Positions 26,550 through 34,245 of a DNA stretch of 64,000 nt are shown here, piece after piece. The notes under the pieces are model-generated. The model ran no database searches, had not been told where the DNA came from, and saw only the letters and a program-made list of their open reading frames with translations. Made by a program: the position numbers and the translations under genes. Source of the stretch: an uncultured Eubacteriales bacterium (GTDB taxonomy: Bacteria; Bacillota; Clostridia; Oscillospirales; UBA644); the NCBI GenBank assembly GCA_934438175.1, contig CAKSBH010000002.1:124001-188000 (forward strand), in the 5' to 3' direction. Within the stretch, counting starts at the first letter, position 1, and each line of letters starts with the position of its first letter.

Positions 26550-26579
26550 GTCATATCTTTGCTTTCCCGTTCATAAACT
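26550..26579 (+). promoter_or_regulatory. candidate sigma-E promoter of spoIIID
   Basis: GTCATAT (26550-26556), 15-nt spacer, CATAAACT (26572-26579), matching the mother-cell sigma-E pattern (ATA in the -35, CATA at the start of the -10). In Bacillus, spoIIID is a sigma-E gene. Confidence 0.6.
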
Positions 26580-26600
26580 GGGAGCAGAGAGGTGAACAAT

Positions 26601-26873
26601 ATGGATTATATCGAGGAGCGTGTGCTGACTCTTGGACAATATCTTGCCGAAACCCGTGCGACGGTACGACAGGCCGCGAAGGTGTTCGGAATCTCCAAAT
26701 CCACCGTTCATAAGGATGTGACCGAACGGCTTCGGGTCATTCGTCCGTCTTTGTTTGCCGAGGTGCGTGGGGTTCTGGAGCAGAACAAAGCCGAACGGCA
26801 TCTGCGCGGCGGAGAGGCGACCAAACATAAATATGAACTTCTGGAAGAACTTTCGGCAACCGGGAGATCCTGA
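26601..26873 (+). CDS. spoIIID: sporulation transcriptional regulator SpoIIID
   Basis: Mother-cell DNA-binding protein acting with sigma-E to switch genes on or off after engulfment. 90 residues from ATG 26601. This start aligns with Bacillus SpoIIID (MDYIEERV versus MHDYIKERT) and has GAGAGGTG at good spacing; a GTG at 26592 is in frame but less likely. HTH segment VRQAAKVFGISKSTVHKDVTERL and the diagnostic basic tail RHLRGGEATKHKY are present. Confidence 0.95.
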   Translation: MDYIEERVLTLGQYLAETRATVRQAAKVFGISKSTVHKDVTERLRVIRPSLFAEVRGVLEQNKAERHLRGGEATKHKYELLEELSATGRS

Positions 26874-26896
26874 CCGGACGACCGGGTTTGCTTCGG

Positions 26897-27532
26897 TTAT
26901 TGTAACAGCGGCAGGAGTTCGGTCAGTGAGCCGAACACCGGACAGCCGCATTCCCGCAGGCGTTCTGCGGGTTGGTGTCCTGCGGAGACCAGAAAACAGT
27001 CGGCACGCAGCAACCGTGCCGTTTCGGCGTCGTGTGCGGTATCTCCGATCAGAACCGCGTGGGCTTGCGGATGCGCTTCCGCCCAGCGTGCGGCACATTC
27101 CCCTTTCCCGCGACCGTAAACATCGCCCTGACCGAGGATCTCCTCAAAAAAACCGGCAATGCCGAGGTCGTTCAACTGGCGCGCCAGCATGGTCTGTTCG
27201 GTGGCGGAAAGAACGATCTGCGGGATATGGCGTGCCCGGACGGCTTCCAGCACGGCGCGGACGTCCGGATATAAGGGCGCCTGCGGAACACGGCGAAGAT
27301 ATTCGGCGACCCATTCGTTTGCCGGTTCGGTAAAATCTTCCGGACCTTCGCAAAGACCGATGCGTTTGTAATAGTTCAGAACGGGGATTTCAAAACAGGC
27401 GCGGTATTCCTCCGCCGAACCGATGCGGGGAAGATTCCGGCGTGTCAGCACAGTGTTGATGCTGTCAATGCCGATTTGTACATCATCAAGAATGGTTCCG
27501 TTGAAATCCCAGAAAATGTGGGTATAAGCCAC
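26897..27532 (-). CDS. HAD-family phosphatase (phosphoglycolate phosphatase-like)
   Basis: Cytoplasmic phosphatase of 211 residues with intact HAD motifs: nucleophile DFNGTILDD (D9 and the +2 Asn), motif II LSATEQ, motif III lysine in GKGE and motif IV IGDTAHDAE. The +2 acid of DxD is Asn (D-F-N), which occurs in a subset of family members. It is 13 bp downstream of the large GH99-like lipoprotein gene and likely co-transcribed with it, so it might dephosphorylate a sugar phosphate, but this is inference. Confidence 0.85.
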   Translation of the reverse strand: MAYTHIFWDFNGTILDDVQIGIDSINTVLTRRNLPRIGSAEEYRACFEIPVLNYYKRIGLCEGPEDFTEPANEWVAEYLRRVPQAPLYPDVRAVLEAVRARHIPQIVLSATEQTMLARQLNDLGIAGFFEEILGQGDVYGRGKGECAARWAEAHPQAHAVLIGDTAHDAETARLLRADCFLVSAGHQPAERLRECGCPVFGSLTELLPLLQ

Positions 27533-27545
27533 CGTGTTTTCCTCC

Positions 27546-29675
27546 TCAGTAGCCGCTCTCCACCAGACGGGGGCAGGATTTTCCTGCCTTGTAGGCGGCG
27601 ATATACTGCTTCATCCACTGGTAATACTGGTCGCCGTGTCCGCCGCTCATTGGCTCGATATCACGGCTGTATTCCGTGTTGTACGCATCCGTGAACGCAC
27701 CGTTGGGCTGGCGCTGTGCCGCCCATTCGTTCCACCAGGTGATGGTGACGACCTTCGGCTTCGCGGCAAAGGCGTTCTTCCATTGATTGTAGAACGTGAT
27801 GCCATGGTTGCGTCCGGTTGCCGTGGCGGTGTTGGACATATACGTTCGCTGCATGGCAACGCCCACCGTCATCTGCTCGTTGGACGAGCCCTTGCGGGTG
27901 TTGTTCTTCTGCAGGAAGGTCCATTCCTTTGAACCGAGGGAGGATTGCAGTCCCCACATCTTGCGGACGGTGATGTCCCGTTCGGGGGATGCCGTGATGT
28001 TTGTGGTGAGAAACAGCGGTTTTTTGTTCCAGTATACCCAAAGATCCTTGTATTTTTCCTGGAGGAAGAACTTGTCATACATGGCGTTCGTGACCTTCCA
28101 GCCCTCGTCTTCGCCCCGGTTCCACAAAACGATATACGGCGTCTTTTTCCCTTCTTTGCGCATTGCGGCGCATTCCTCCAGCAGGGCGGCGAGCGGGTCG
28201 GATGCCAGAACATTCCACATGGTGCGATAGGTGTAGGGGGCTTTCAGGTTGGAGCAGGTCCCCGCATTCCGCATCGCAGTGGTCAGGTTGGTGTTATCCA
28301 CGATGATGAAGTCCACCCCGGCTTCGGCAAGCTGGGTCATGTGTGTGCGGATGACCGTCCGGTCGGAACTCTGATAATAACCGAGTGCGGGCTTGCCCCA
28401 GAAATAGAAGGTGGAACTGTCGCCCGACCATCCTCCGGTTTTCGCAATTTCGGAAATACTTTCTTCGCGGAACGAATTCAGACCGGTGGTATAGTCGTGC
28501 CAGGTGGAATAGCAGATGGAGACCAGCCCGGTTTTATTGGTGATGTCCAGCCCGTACGTTCCGTCGTAATTTTCGTACCACGGCTTCTGTCTCACAATGT
28601 TCAGCGTGTATTCTCTTTGGGTTCCGTTCTCTGCCGTGACAACAATGGTGAAGGTGTTTTTGCCCACGGAAAGCGAGGTGTTTCCGCGGATGGAAACGGT
28701 GGCATTGCTGTCCTGAGGCGTTGCCTGAATGACAGCGACCTGAACGGTATATGGTACGGTGGCAACATAGACGGTGACGGCTTCGGAGATTTTTTCGTCC
28801 AGGGTGCCGTTGCGCACCGTCAGATCTTTGAGAAAGGCGTTGCCGCTTTTTGATTTTTCTTTGCGTGTGATGCGAAGGGTATAGGTCCGGACCTCTCCCG
28901 TCTGGGAGGTGACGGAAAGGGAGATCTCATTGACGCCCACTTTCAGTTCGGCAGAGTCGGGGCAGGATACTTCGGCGGCTTCCGAGGATGCCTTGGCGGA
29001 AATCGTGACCGTTGTGACGGAGTTTTTCACGGTCATGGTCAGATCCGGAGGGAAAAGCGTCGTTCCGTTGACGGAAACGGAGGCAAGATCCGCATTTTCA
29101 TCGCCCTGCCGCACAAGGACAATGCGATGCTCCTGCTTTGTTCCGTCTTCTGCCGTGACGGTGAAAATCTGCGTATTTTCGCCGAAATTCAGAGTCAGGT
29201 CCGCTTCCTTCGGTTCGACGGATGCGGTTTCGGACGTTGGCTTCGGAACCAGGTGTGCCGAGGTGACGTCGGCGGAAACGGTCAGGAAAAAGCCGTTTTC
29301 GGTTGGGAAGTATGCGGTGTTGTTGAGAAGAACCGACGCGAGCGAGGTGTCGGAGTCCTTGTCCGGATTTTTCCGGACAGCCGTGACCGCATAGGTTTTT
29401 GCGGCTCCGCTTTCGGCGGTGACGGTGAAGGAGATTTTGTTTTCGCCCGTTTTCAGCGAATAAGAACTTTTCACGTCACAGGTCGCTTTGGCGGAGGATG
29501 GGACGACCGTGAGCGTCAGCGTTTCCGTTTCGGCGGAAACGGTGACGGAAAGAGACGCGTCCAGGAGCTGTCCGTTTGCCGTGACCGATGCCAGGGAGGT
29601 GTCGGTGTCCGGTGCGGCACAGCCGGAAGAAAGAACGAAAAGACAAAGAAAAAGAAAAACAAAAAACCGTTTCAT
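27546..29675 (-). CDS. lipoprotein with cadherin-like repeats and GH99/WbsX-like domain
   Basis: Surface lipoprotein of 709 residues. Signal peptide with lipobox SSGC (Cys19). Four tandem modules of about 85 residues, each beginning LASV-x-(V/L)-N-x-T and ending K-x-GEN-x-I-x-x-TV-x-(A/S)-E-x-G-x-x-Y-x-(V/L)-x-V-R, match cadherin-like beta-sandwich (PF12733-type) repeats. The C-terminal 320 residues (from YDGTYGLDITNKTG) resemble the GH71/GH99/WbsX alpha-mannosidase-like barrel: the FIIVDNTN, YIVLWNRGEDEG, WVYWNKKPLFL and ITWWNEWAAQ strands. Likely a surface glycan hydrolase on a stalk; the substrate is unknown. The HAD gene follows. Confidence 0.75.
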   Translation of the reverse strand: MKRFFVFLFLCLFVLSSGCAAPDTDTSLASVTANGQLLDASLSVTVSAETETLTLTVVPSSAKATCDVKSSYSLKTGENKISFTVTAESGAAKTYAVTAVRKNPDKDSDTSLASVLLNNTAYFPTENGFFLTVSADVTSAHLVPKPTSETASVEPKEADLTLNFGENTQIFTVTAEDGTKQEHRIVLVRQGDENADLASVSVNGTTLFPPDLTMTVKNSVTTVTISAKASSEAAEVSCPDSAELKVGVNEISLSVTSQTGEVRTYTLRITRKEKSKSGNAFLKDLTVRNGTLDEKISEAVTVYVATVPYTVQVAVIQATPQDSNATVSIRGNTSLSVGKNTFTIVVTAENGTQREYTLNIVRQKPWYENYDGTYGLDITNKTGLVSICYSTWHDYTTGLNSFREESISEIAKTGGWSGDSSTFYFWGKPALGYYQSSDRTVIRTHMTQLAEAGVDFIIVDNTNLTTAMRNAGTCSNLKAPYTYRTMWNVLASDPLAALLEECAAMRKEGKKTPYIVLWNRGEDEGWKVTNAMYDKFFLQEKYKDLWVYWNKKPLFLTTNITASPERDITVRKMWGLQSSLGSKEWTFLQKNNTRKGSSNEQMTVGVAMQRTYMSNTATATGRNHGITFYNQWKNAFAAKPKVVTITWWNEWAAQRQPNGAFTDAYNTEYSRDIEPMSGGHGDQYYQWMKQYIAAYKAGKSCPRLVESGY

Positions 29676-29706
29676 GGAAAAAACCTTTCTGATTGAGCCC
29701 GGAAGG

Positions 29707-29725
29707 ACCGCACATCGTGTGCGGT
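29707..29725 (-). other. perfect stem-loop in the leader of the GH99-like gene
   Basis: ACCGCACA / TGTGCGGT with loop TCG, 31 nt before the start codon. It could protect the mRNA or bind a regulator. Confidence 0.4.
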
Positions 29726-29761
29726 GAAATGCGGGGAATAAAAACATTGTATTTATAAAAT

Positions 29762-29790
29762 ATTATAACACAGAATCCATGGGAAATCAA
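29762..29790 (-). promoter_or_regulatory. sigma-A promoter of the GH99-like lipoprotein operon
   Basis: Minus-strand TTGATT, 17-nt spacer, TATAAT. Confidence 0.7.
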
Positions 29791-29799
29791 CGGGGAAAT

Positions 29800-29838
29800 A
29801 ACGGAAAAAGCGTGGCGTTGCCACGCTTTTTCCGTTTT
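29800..29838 (-). terminator. intrinsic terminator of the flavin reductase gene
   Basis: Stem CGGAAAAAGCGTGGC / GCCACGCTTTTTCCG with loop GTT. The A/T flanks make it usable in both directions. Confidence 0.85.
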
Positions 29839-29847
29839 CCTTGCCGG

Positions 29848-30339
29848 TCACTCGCCGGAAACATCGAGAATTTCCGCAACATAGACGGTGTGAAAATCTT
29901 TCTGCGGATAGAACTGTGCCGGAAGGGACGGGTCCAGGAAGCCGCTTTCCTCCAGCGATGCCTTGTACAGTTTGCGGCAGATCAGCGTCAGCGACGCTTC
30001 GGCGAACCGCACGGTCCGGTTTTCTTCCGTTGCCGTGAGACCAAGCGCGGTACGCTTGTCAAGGTCTCTGCCGGAGCGTGAGCCGGCAAGCGAGAGCATG
30101 GGACGGTAGGACGCATCGAAAAACGAAAGGGAAAATGTGGGGTATTCTTCCAGCAGTTGATGCGTGTAACGCTGAGGGCGCACAAAAACAAAGGCGACCG
30201 GGCGGTTCCAGAGCGTTCCTACGCCGCCCCAGCTTGCGGTCATAGCGTTCCAGTCCGACGCGGTTCCTGCGGCAACCAGCATCCAGTCCTTTCCGATGCG
30301 TGCCGCCATGTTCACATCCGGTAAGTGGATTTGGCTCAT
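29848..30339 (-). CDS. flavin reductase-like FMN-binding protein
   Basis: Small FMN-binding split-barrel protein of 163 residues. The family pattern is visible in WMLVAAGTASDWNAMTASWGG (FMN phosphate loop), RPVAFVFVRPQRYTHQLLEE and FSLSFFDASYRPML. Members reduce flavin with NAD(P)H or bind FMN in unknown redox reactions. It stands alone with its own terminator; the ribosome site CAGGAGGATTTTT precedes the ATG. Confidence 0.85.
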   Translation of the reverse strand: MSQIHLPDVNMAARIGKDWMLVAAGTASDWNAMTASWGGVGTLWNRPVAFVFVRPQRYTHQLLEEYPTFSLSFFDASYRPMLSLAGSRSGRDLDKRTALGLTATEENRTVRFAEASLTLICRKLYKASLEESGFLDPSLPAQFYPQKDFHTVYVAEILDVSGE

Positions 30340-30421
30340 AAAAATCCTCCTGTTTTTCGGTTTTATTTTATTATATACGTCTGCCGGGAAAAAATCCCCT
30401 TCCGAAGGGCTGTACGGGTAA

Positions 30422-30454
30422 AAAGATGCCCGATCCGGGGTTCGGATCGGGCTT
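30422..30454 (-). terminator. intrinsic terminator of the 95-aa gene
   Basis: Nine-bp stem GCCCGATCC / GGATCGGGC (30428-30436 with 30444-30452), then TCTTTTT on the minus strand. Confidence 0.85.
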
Positions 30455-30459
30455 TCGGT

Positions 30460-30747
30460 TTATTCTTCGGCGTTTGCCATATCCAGCCATGTGGCGGCAA
30501 GATCCATTGCCTGATACAGTCCGTCCCGGACGGCTTTTTTGATCAGTGCCTGTTTGGCGGGAATGTTTTTGTCCGTTAAAAGAAGCTGGGCTTCTACCTT
30601 TCCCGAAATCTGCAGATCCTGCATCGGGTGTGTATCCATAACGGTCAGCATGACATAATATTTTTCGTTCAGATCGCCGAAAAAGATGATGTTGCCCTGG
30701 CGAACCAGCGGTCTGCCCCGGAATGTGAGGAAGTCGTTGTTTTCCAT
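30460..30747 (-). CDS. conserved small protein of unknown function (95 aa)
   Basis: Soluble protein that I do not recognise. Residues 1-55 look beta-rich (FLTFRGRPLVRQGNIIFFGD, YYVMLTVMDTHP) and residues 60-95 helical (IPAKQALIKKAVRDGLYQAMDLAATWL). I start at ATG 30747, which follows AAAGGGGTTCTTTAC; an in-frame longer start at 30795 has no ribosome site and overlaps the promoter. It has its own promoter and terminator, so it is a real monocistronic gene. Confidence 0.65.
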   Translation of the reverse strand: MENNDFLTFRGRPLVRQGNIIFFGDLNEKYYVMLTVMDTHPMQDLQISGKVEAQLLLTDKNIPAKQALIKKAVRDGLYQAMDLAATWLDMANAEE

Positions 30748-30785
30748 GTAAAGAACCCCTTTCCGTGAAATCATTTCTTCTGTAT

Positions 30786-30814
30786 AGTATATCATGAAAA
30801 GGGGGGAAAGTCAA
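30786..30814 (-). promoter_or_regulatory. sigma-A promoter of the 95-aa gene
   Basis: Minus-strand TTGACT, 17-nt spacer, TATACT. Confidence 0.7.
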
Positions 30815-30833
30815 GGGCTTTTCTGCCTGACGG

Positions 30834-31013
30834 TCAAAACAGTCCGGACACGGTATCGGAGACCGAGCGGATCATACGGTTTGCCGTGCGCTTGACGGCG
30901 GCAATCTTTTTCTTATCCGTAACAATCAGCGTTCCGGCGCCGACAGCGCCGCCGACGGCAACCCCGATGAGCATTCCGATGAGAAAGCGTGAGGGGCTTG
31001 GACGATAAAACAT
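30834..31013 (-). CDS. small membrane protein, YtxH-like (59 aa)
   Basis: One glycine-rich membrane helix (FLIGMLIGVAVGGAVGAGTLIV) followed by the basic helical tail DKKKIAAVKRTANRMIRSVSD, resembling YtxH/gas-vesicle-like stress proteins. The start could be ATG 31013 (AAAGGAG 12 nt upstream) or TTG 31025 (directly next to the AAAGGAG). I prefer the ATG. Role unknown. Confidence 0.55.
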   Translation of the reverse strand: MFYRPSPSRFLIGMLIGVAVGGAVGAGTLIVTDKKKIAAVKRTANRMIRSVSDTVSGLF

Positions 31014-31121
31014 AATGCGGTGCAACTCCTTTTTGTTTGATTATTTCTGTGAGGATGTCGTTAGTTTTCCGCATCTTTGCGGAATTATGAAAGAAAACTT
31101 TTCTTTTTTCAAAAAAGCCGC

Positions 31122-31150
31122 TTGTTTTTTCGCAACGGATATGGTATGCT
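31122..31150 (+). promoter_or_regulatory. sigma-A promoter of the 325-aa gene
   Basis: TTGTTT, 17-nt spacer, TATGCT; 26 nt before the start. Confidence 0.55.
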
Positions 31151-31176
31151 GAAATAAAAAAAAGGAGGTTTTGACG

Positions 31177-32154
31177 ATGACCCGTACCGTACGGATTTGT
31201 GTGAGCGTTGCCTGTGCCGTGCTGGCGATTGCTGTCTGTGTCACGGTTCTTGTGACATCCCGTTTGCCGAAAGATCCGGAAAAACCGGACGCAACGCCCT
31301 CTTCCGGGCAGCAGACTTCATCCGGAGGGGAAGAACCCGGCAAGGAGACGGATCGGGAAAACCCGTTGAAACCGCAACCGGAAACCGGGAAACCACAGCC
31401 GGTGCAGCGTTGTTTTGCATACGAAGGGTCGTTTCTGGAAACCGGGGATCCGTATACGGATGAAGCGGTTGCCGGATTGGATCATTATTTTTATTACAAG
31501 AAAAACGGAGAAATTCATCGGGTCTCGGTGTCTCTCGGGGTTGACCTTGTGCTTGCAACGCTTTCTCTGGGAGAGAATGACCGTATTCTGATGGAATACT
31601 ATACGTATGAAAACAGCCGGGGAGACCTGGTCTTTCCGTGCGCAAGCGGAGATGCCGCCGGTTCGGTTCTGATCGAGGCGTCGACCGGCAGGGCAACCTG
31701 GCTGAAAAACCGGGATGCCCTGGCTCTGGCGAACGGGTTTGTGGTGCTGTCCGATGTCTCCGGCATTCCGGAGGCGCGTGTGCCGGTGGATCAGCGTGCG
31801 GACCGGTCGTTGAATCTGACCGGACGCCGCGAGGTGTACTTCTTTGAAGAAGTCCACACGGCGCTGCCCCGTGCGGACCGGGAGAATCTTGCGGAGATCT
31901 CCTGCCCGGTTCTTACGCCGGACGGAACGGCATATGCCGAGGTGTACCGGTACCTTGTGGGGGACGTGATGACGGAGACGGTGATGTTTACGCTGATTGA
32001 CGGAACGGATCTGGTGCTGACACCGTCCGAGCCGAAGGTAACGACCGGATACCGGGAGGGAGAATCGGAAAAACTGGTGATCCGGGAAATTTCACCGGAG
32101 GGCGGCTTTGTACGTACAAACTTCGGCATCTTTTATCCGGAGGGAACCAAATAA
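31177..32154 (+). CDS. membrane-anchored extracellular protein of unknown function
   Basis: A 325-residue protein. An N-terminal membrane anchor (residues about 5-27, ICVSVACAVLAIAVCVTVLV) is followed by a Pro/Ser/Glu-rich linker to about residue 75 and a beta-rich globular domain with Tyr-rich strands (YFYYKKNGEIHRVSVSLG, RILMEYYTYENSRGD). I start at ATG 31177, eight bases after AAAGGAGG; an in-frame TTG lies at 31171. No family recognised. A GC hairpin without T-run follows (32165-32189). Confidence 0.7.
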   Translation: MTRTVRICVSVACAVLAIAVCVTVLVTSRLPKDPEKPDATPSSGQQTSSGGEEPGKETDRENPLKPQPETGKPQPVQRCFAYEGSFLETGDPYTDEAVAGLDHYFYYKKNGEIHRVSVSLGVDLVLATLSLGENDRILMEYYTYENSRGDLVFPCASGDAAGSVLIEASTGRATWLKNRDALALANGFVVLSDVSGIPEARVPVDQRADRSLNLTGRREVYFFEEVHTALPRADRENLAEISCPVLTPDGTAYAEVYRYLVGDVMTETVMFTLIDGTDLVLTPSEPKVTTGYREGESEKLVIREISPEGGFVRTNFGIFYPEGTK

Positions 32155-32213
32155 GAGAGCATGCGGGAGCCGGCGATGGGTCGGCTCCCCGAAAATCTCT
32201 TTCCGTCCTGCTC

Positions 32214-32242
32214 TTTACAAACGGCGGGTTCCGTGGTATACT
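32214..32242 (+). promoter_or_regulatory. sigma-A promoter of greA-apeB
   Basis: TTTACA, 17-nt spacer, TATACT; 31 nt before greA. Confidence 0.65.
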
Positions 32243-32273
32243 GAAAGAAATTTGCAGGGCAGAGGGTGAAAAC

Positions 32274-32774
32274 ATGCACGACCAACTGACGGAAATGGAT
32301 ATAAAAAAGATGAAGGAGGAGCTGAATTACCGGGTGGTGACGCTTCGGCACGAGTTGCTGGAAGAAGTGAAGCGTACGCGGGAATTCGGGGATCTTTCCG
32401 AAAATGCGGAATATAAATGCGCAAAAGATGCGCAGCGTAAAAACGAAAGCCGGATCCGGTATCTGACCGGAATGATCAACACGGCGGATGTGGTGACGAC
32501 GTTTGAAAAAGGCAACCGGATCGGCATGCTGAGCATGGTGAAGATTCTGTTTGTCGAAGATGAGGAAGAGCAGGATATTCAACTGGTCTCCACGCTGCGG
32601 GTGGATATTGACAAGGGGTTTGTCAGCGTCAAATCTCCGCTCGGTCAGGCACTTCTGGGGCATAAGCCCGGAGACACCGTAACGGTGCACGTGAGCGATA
32701 CGGTGAGTTATGATGTGATTGTGCTGGAAGTGGGGCAGGGCGAGGATGCCGATCTGCCCATTCGCCAGTTCTGA
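32274..32774 (+). CDS. greA: GreA-type transcription elongation factor
   Basis: Factor that enters the RNA polymerase secondary channel and stimulates cleavage of backtracked RNA. 166 residues. The N-terminal coiled coil carries the acidic tip in FGDLSENAEYKCAKD (the DLSENAEY signature). The C-terminal FKBP-like domain ends SPLGQALLGHKPGDTVTV. It is the first gene of a two-gene operon with the M18 peptidase, 15 bp apart. Confidence 0.93.
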   Translation: MHDQLTEMDIKKMKEELNYRVVTLRHELLEEVKRTREFGDLSENAEYKCAKDAQRKNESRIRYLTGMINTADVVTTFEKGNRIGMLSMVKILFVEDEEEQDIQLVSTLRVDIDKGFVSVKSPLGQALLGHKPGDTVTVHVSDTVSYDVIVLEVGQGEDADLPIRQF

Positions 32775-32789
32775 AGAAGGAGGGATACC

Positions 32790-34082
32790 ATGAACAGCAA
32801 CGATGTTGCCGTGACCCGGAACCTGATTTCGTTTCTGGAGAAAAGTCCGACGGCGTTTCAGGCGGTGGATCAGGTGGAGGAACGTCTGAAACAGGCGGGC
32901 TTTGTGCCGCTTGCAGAGGAGATTCTGCCCGGGGGACGTTATTATGTGACCAAGAACCGTTCGGCTTTGGTGGCGTTTTCCGTGCCGGAGAATGCCGATT
33001 CTTTTCAGATCGCCGCTGCCCATACGGATTCTCCGATGTTCCGTCTCAAGCCGGAATACGAAACGGAGAACGGTTTCTATGTGCGGCTGAATACGGAGCC
33101 GTACGGAGGAATGAATCTTTCCAGCTGGCTGGATCGTCCGCTGTCTGTGGCGGGGCGCGTGATCGTCCGCCGGAACGGCGGGCTGGAAACCCGCAGCGTG
33201 GTGCTGAATCGGGATCTTCTGCTGATTCCCAGCGTATGCATCCATTTCAATCGCTCTGTCAACAACGGGTATTCCTATAACCCGGCGGTGGATCTGCCTC
33301 CGCTTGCCGCTTCATCGGGGCATAAGGGGGAGTTGCGGCTTCTGGTTGCCGAGGCGGCCGGTGTGTTGCCGGAGGAGATCGTGGGAAGCGACCTGTTTGT
33401 GTATAACCGTATGCCGGGAACTGTCTGGGGAACGGATGAGGAGTTCTTTTCCGCTCCGCGGATCGACGACCTGATGTGCGTATACGGAATGCTGGAGGGC
33501 TTCTGTCGTGCCGGCCGGGACAAGGCCGTTTGCGTTCTTGCCGTTTTTGACAACGAAGAAACGGGAAGCGGTACCAAGCAGGGGGCGGAAAGCATGTTCC
33601 TTCGCGGGGTGCTGAACCGGATCGCCTGTGCTCTCGGAAAGGATCCGGACCGGATGCTGGAATCCTCGCTGATGGTGTCTGCCGATAACGGACATGCTCT
33701 GCATCCGAACCATCCGGAACTGAGTGACGGGCAGAATGCCCCGAAGATGAACGGCGGCGTGGTTCTGAAAACAAACGCAAACCAGAAATATGCCACGGAC
33801 GGTGTTTCGGCGGCATTGTTTTCCGAAATCTGCGCAAAAGCCGGCGTCCCGCTTCAGGTATTTGCCAACCGGAGCGACATCGGCGGCGGCTCGACGTTGG
33901 GAACGATTGCCGATCAGACCGTTCCGGTCAATACCGTGGACATCGGGATGGCGCAGCTTGCCATGCACTCGGCTTACGAGACGGCGGGCTGTGCGGATAC
34001 GTCCCACCTGATCCGTGCCTGTGAGGCGTTTTTCAACACAGCGGTGGTCTGCCACCGGGACGGAGTTTATTCTTTGCGGTAA
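32790..34082 (+). CDS. apeB: M18-family aminopeptidase (aspartyl aminopeptidase type)
   Basis: Cytoplasmic zinc aminopeptidase preferring acidic N-terminal residues, 430 residues. Metal-ligand segments of the M18 family are present: AAHTDSPMFRLKPE (His/Asp), FDNEETGSGTKQGAES (Glu/Glu), the VSADNGHALHPNHPE segment and the final AMHSAYETAG His. Ribosome site AGAAGGAGGGATACC. It is co-transcribed with greA. Confidence 0.95.
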   Translation: MNSNDVAVTRNLISFLEKSPTAFQAVDQVEERLKQAGFVPLAEEILPGGRYYVTKNRSALVAFSVPENADSFQIAAAHTDSPMFRLKPEYETENGFYVRLNTEPYGGMNLSSWLDRPLSVAGRVIVRRNGGLETRSVVLNRDLLLIPSVCIHFNRSVNNGYSYNPAVDLPPLAASSGHKGELRLLVAEAAGVLPEEIVGSDLFVYNRMPGTVWGTDEEFFSAPRIDDLMCVYGMLEGFCRAGRDKAVCVLAVFDNEETGSGTKQGAESMFLRGVLNRIACALGKDPDRMLESSLMVSADNGHALHPNHPELSDGQNAPKMNGGVVLKTNANQKYATDGVSAALFSEICAKAGVPLQVFANRSDIGGGSTLGTIADQTVPVNTVDIGMAQLAMHSAYETAGCADTSHLIRACEAFFNTAVVCHRDGVYSLR

Positions 34083-34087
34083 AACAA

Positions 34088-34127
34088 GCACGCCGGCAAC
34101 CGGAACGGGAAGCCGGCGGCTTTTTTT
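34088..34127 (+). terminator. intrinsic terminator after apeB
   Basis: GCCGGC stem (34092-34097 with 34112-34117), extendable by the flanking GC bases, then seven T. Confidence 0.75.
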
Positions 34128-34176
34128 CGGAATGTCAAAAAGCCGCGGTTTGTCAAGGTTTTAACACAGGTTGTTC

Positions 34177-34205
34177 TTGAATTCCGGGAAAGAGCGTGAT
34201 ATAAT
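34177..34205 (+). promoter_or_regulatory. sigma-A promoter of htpG
   Basis: TTGAAT, 17-nt spacer, TATAAT; 40 nt before the start. No CIRCE or CtsR repeat is seen. Confidence 0.7.
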
Positions 34206-34245
34206 AAAAACAAGCGGATATTCGGAGAAAGGAAGTTTGTTTTTT

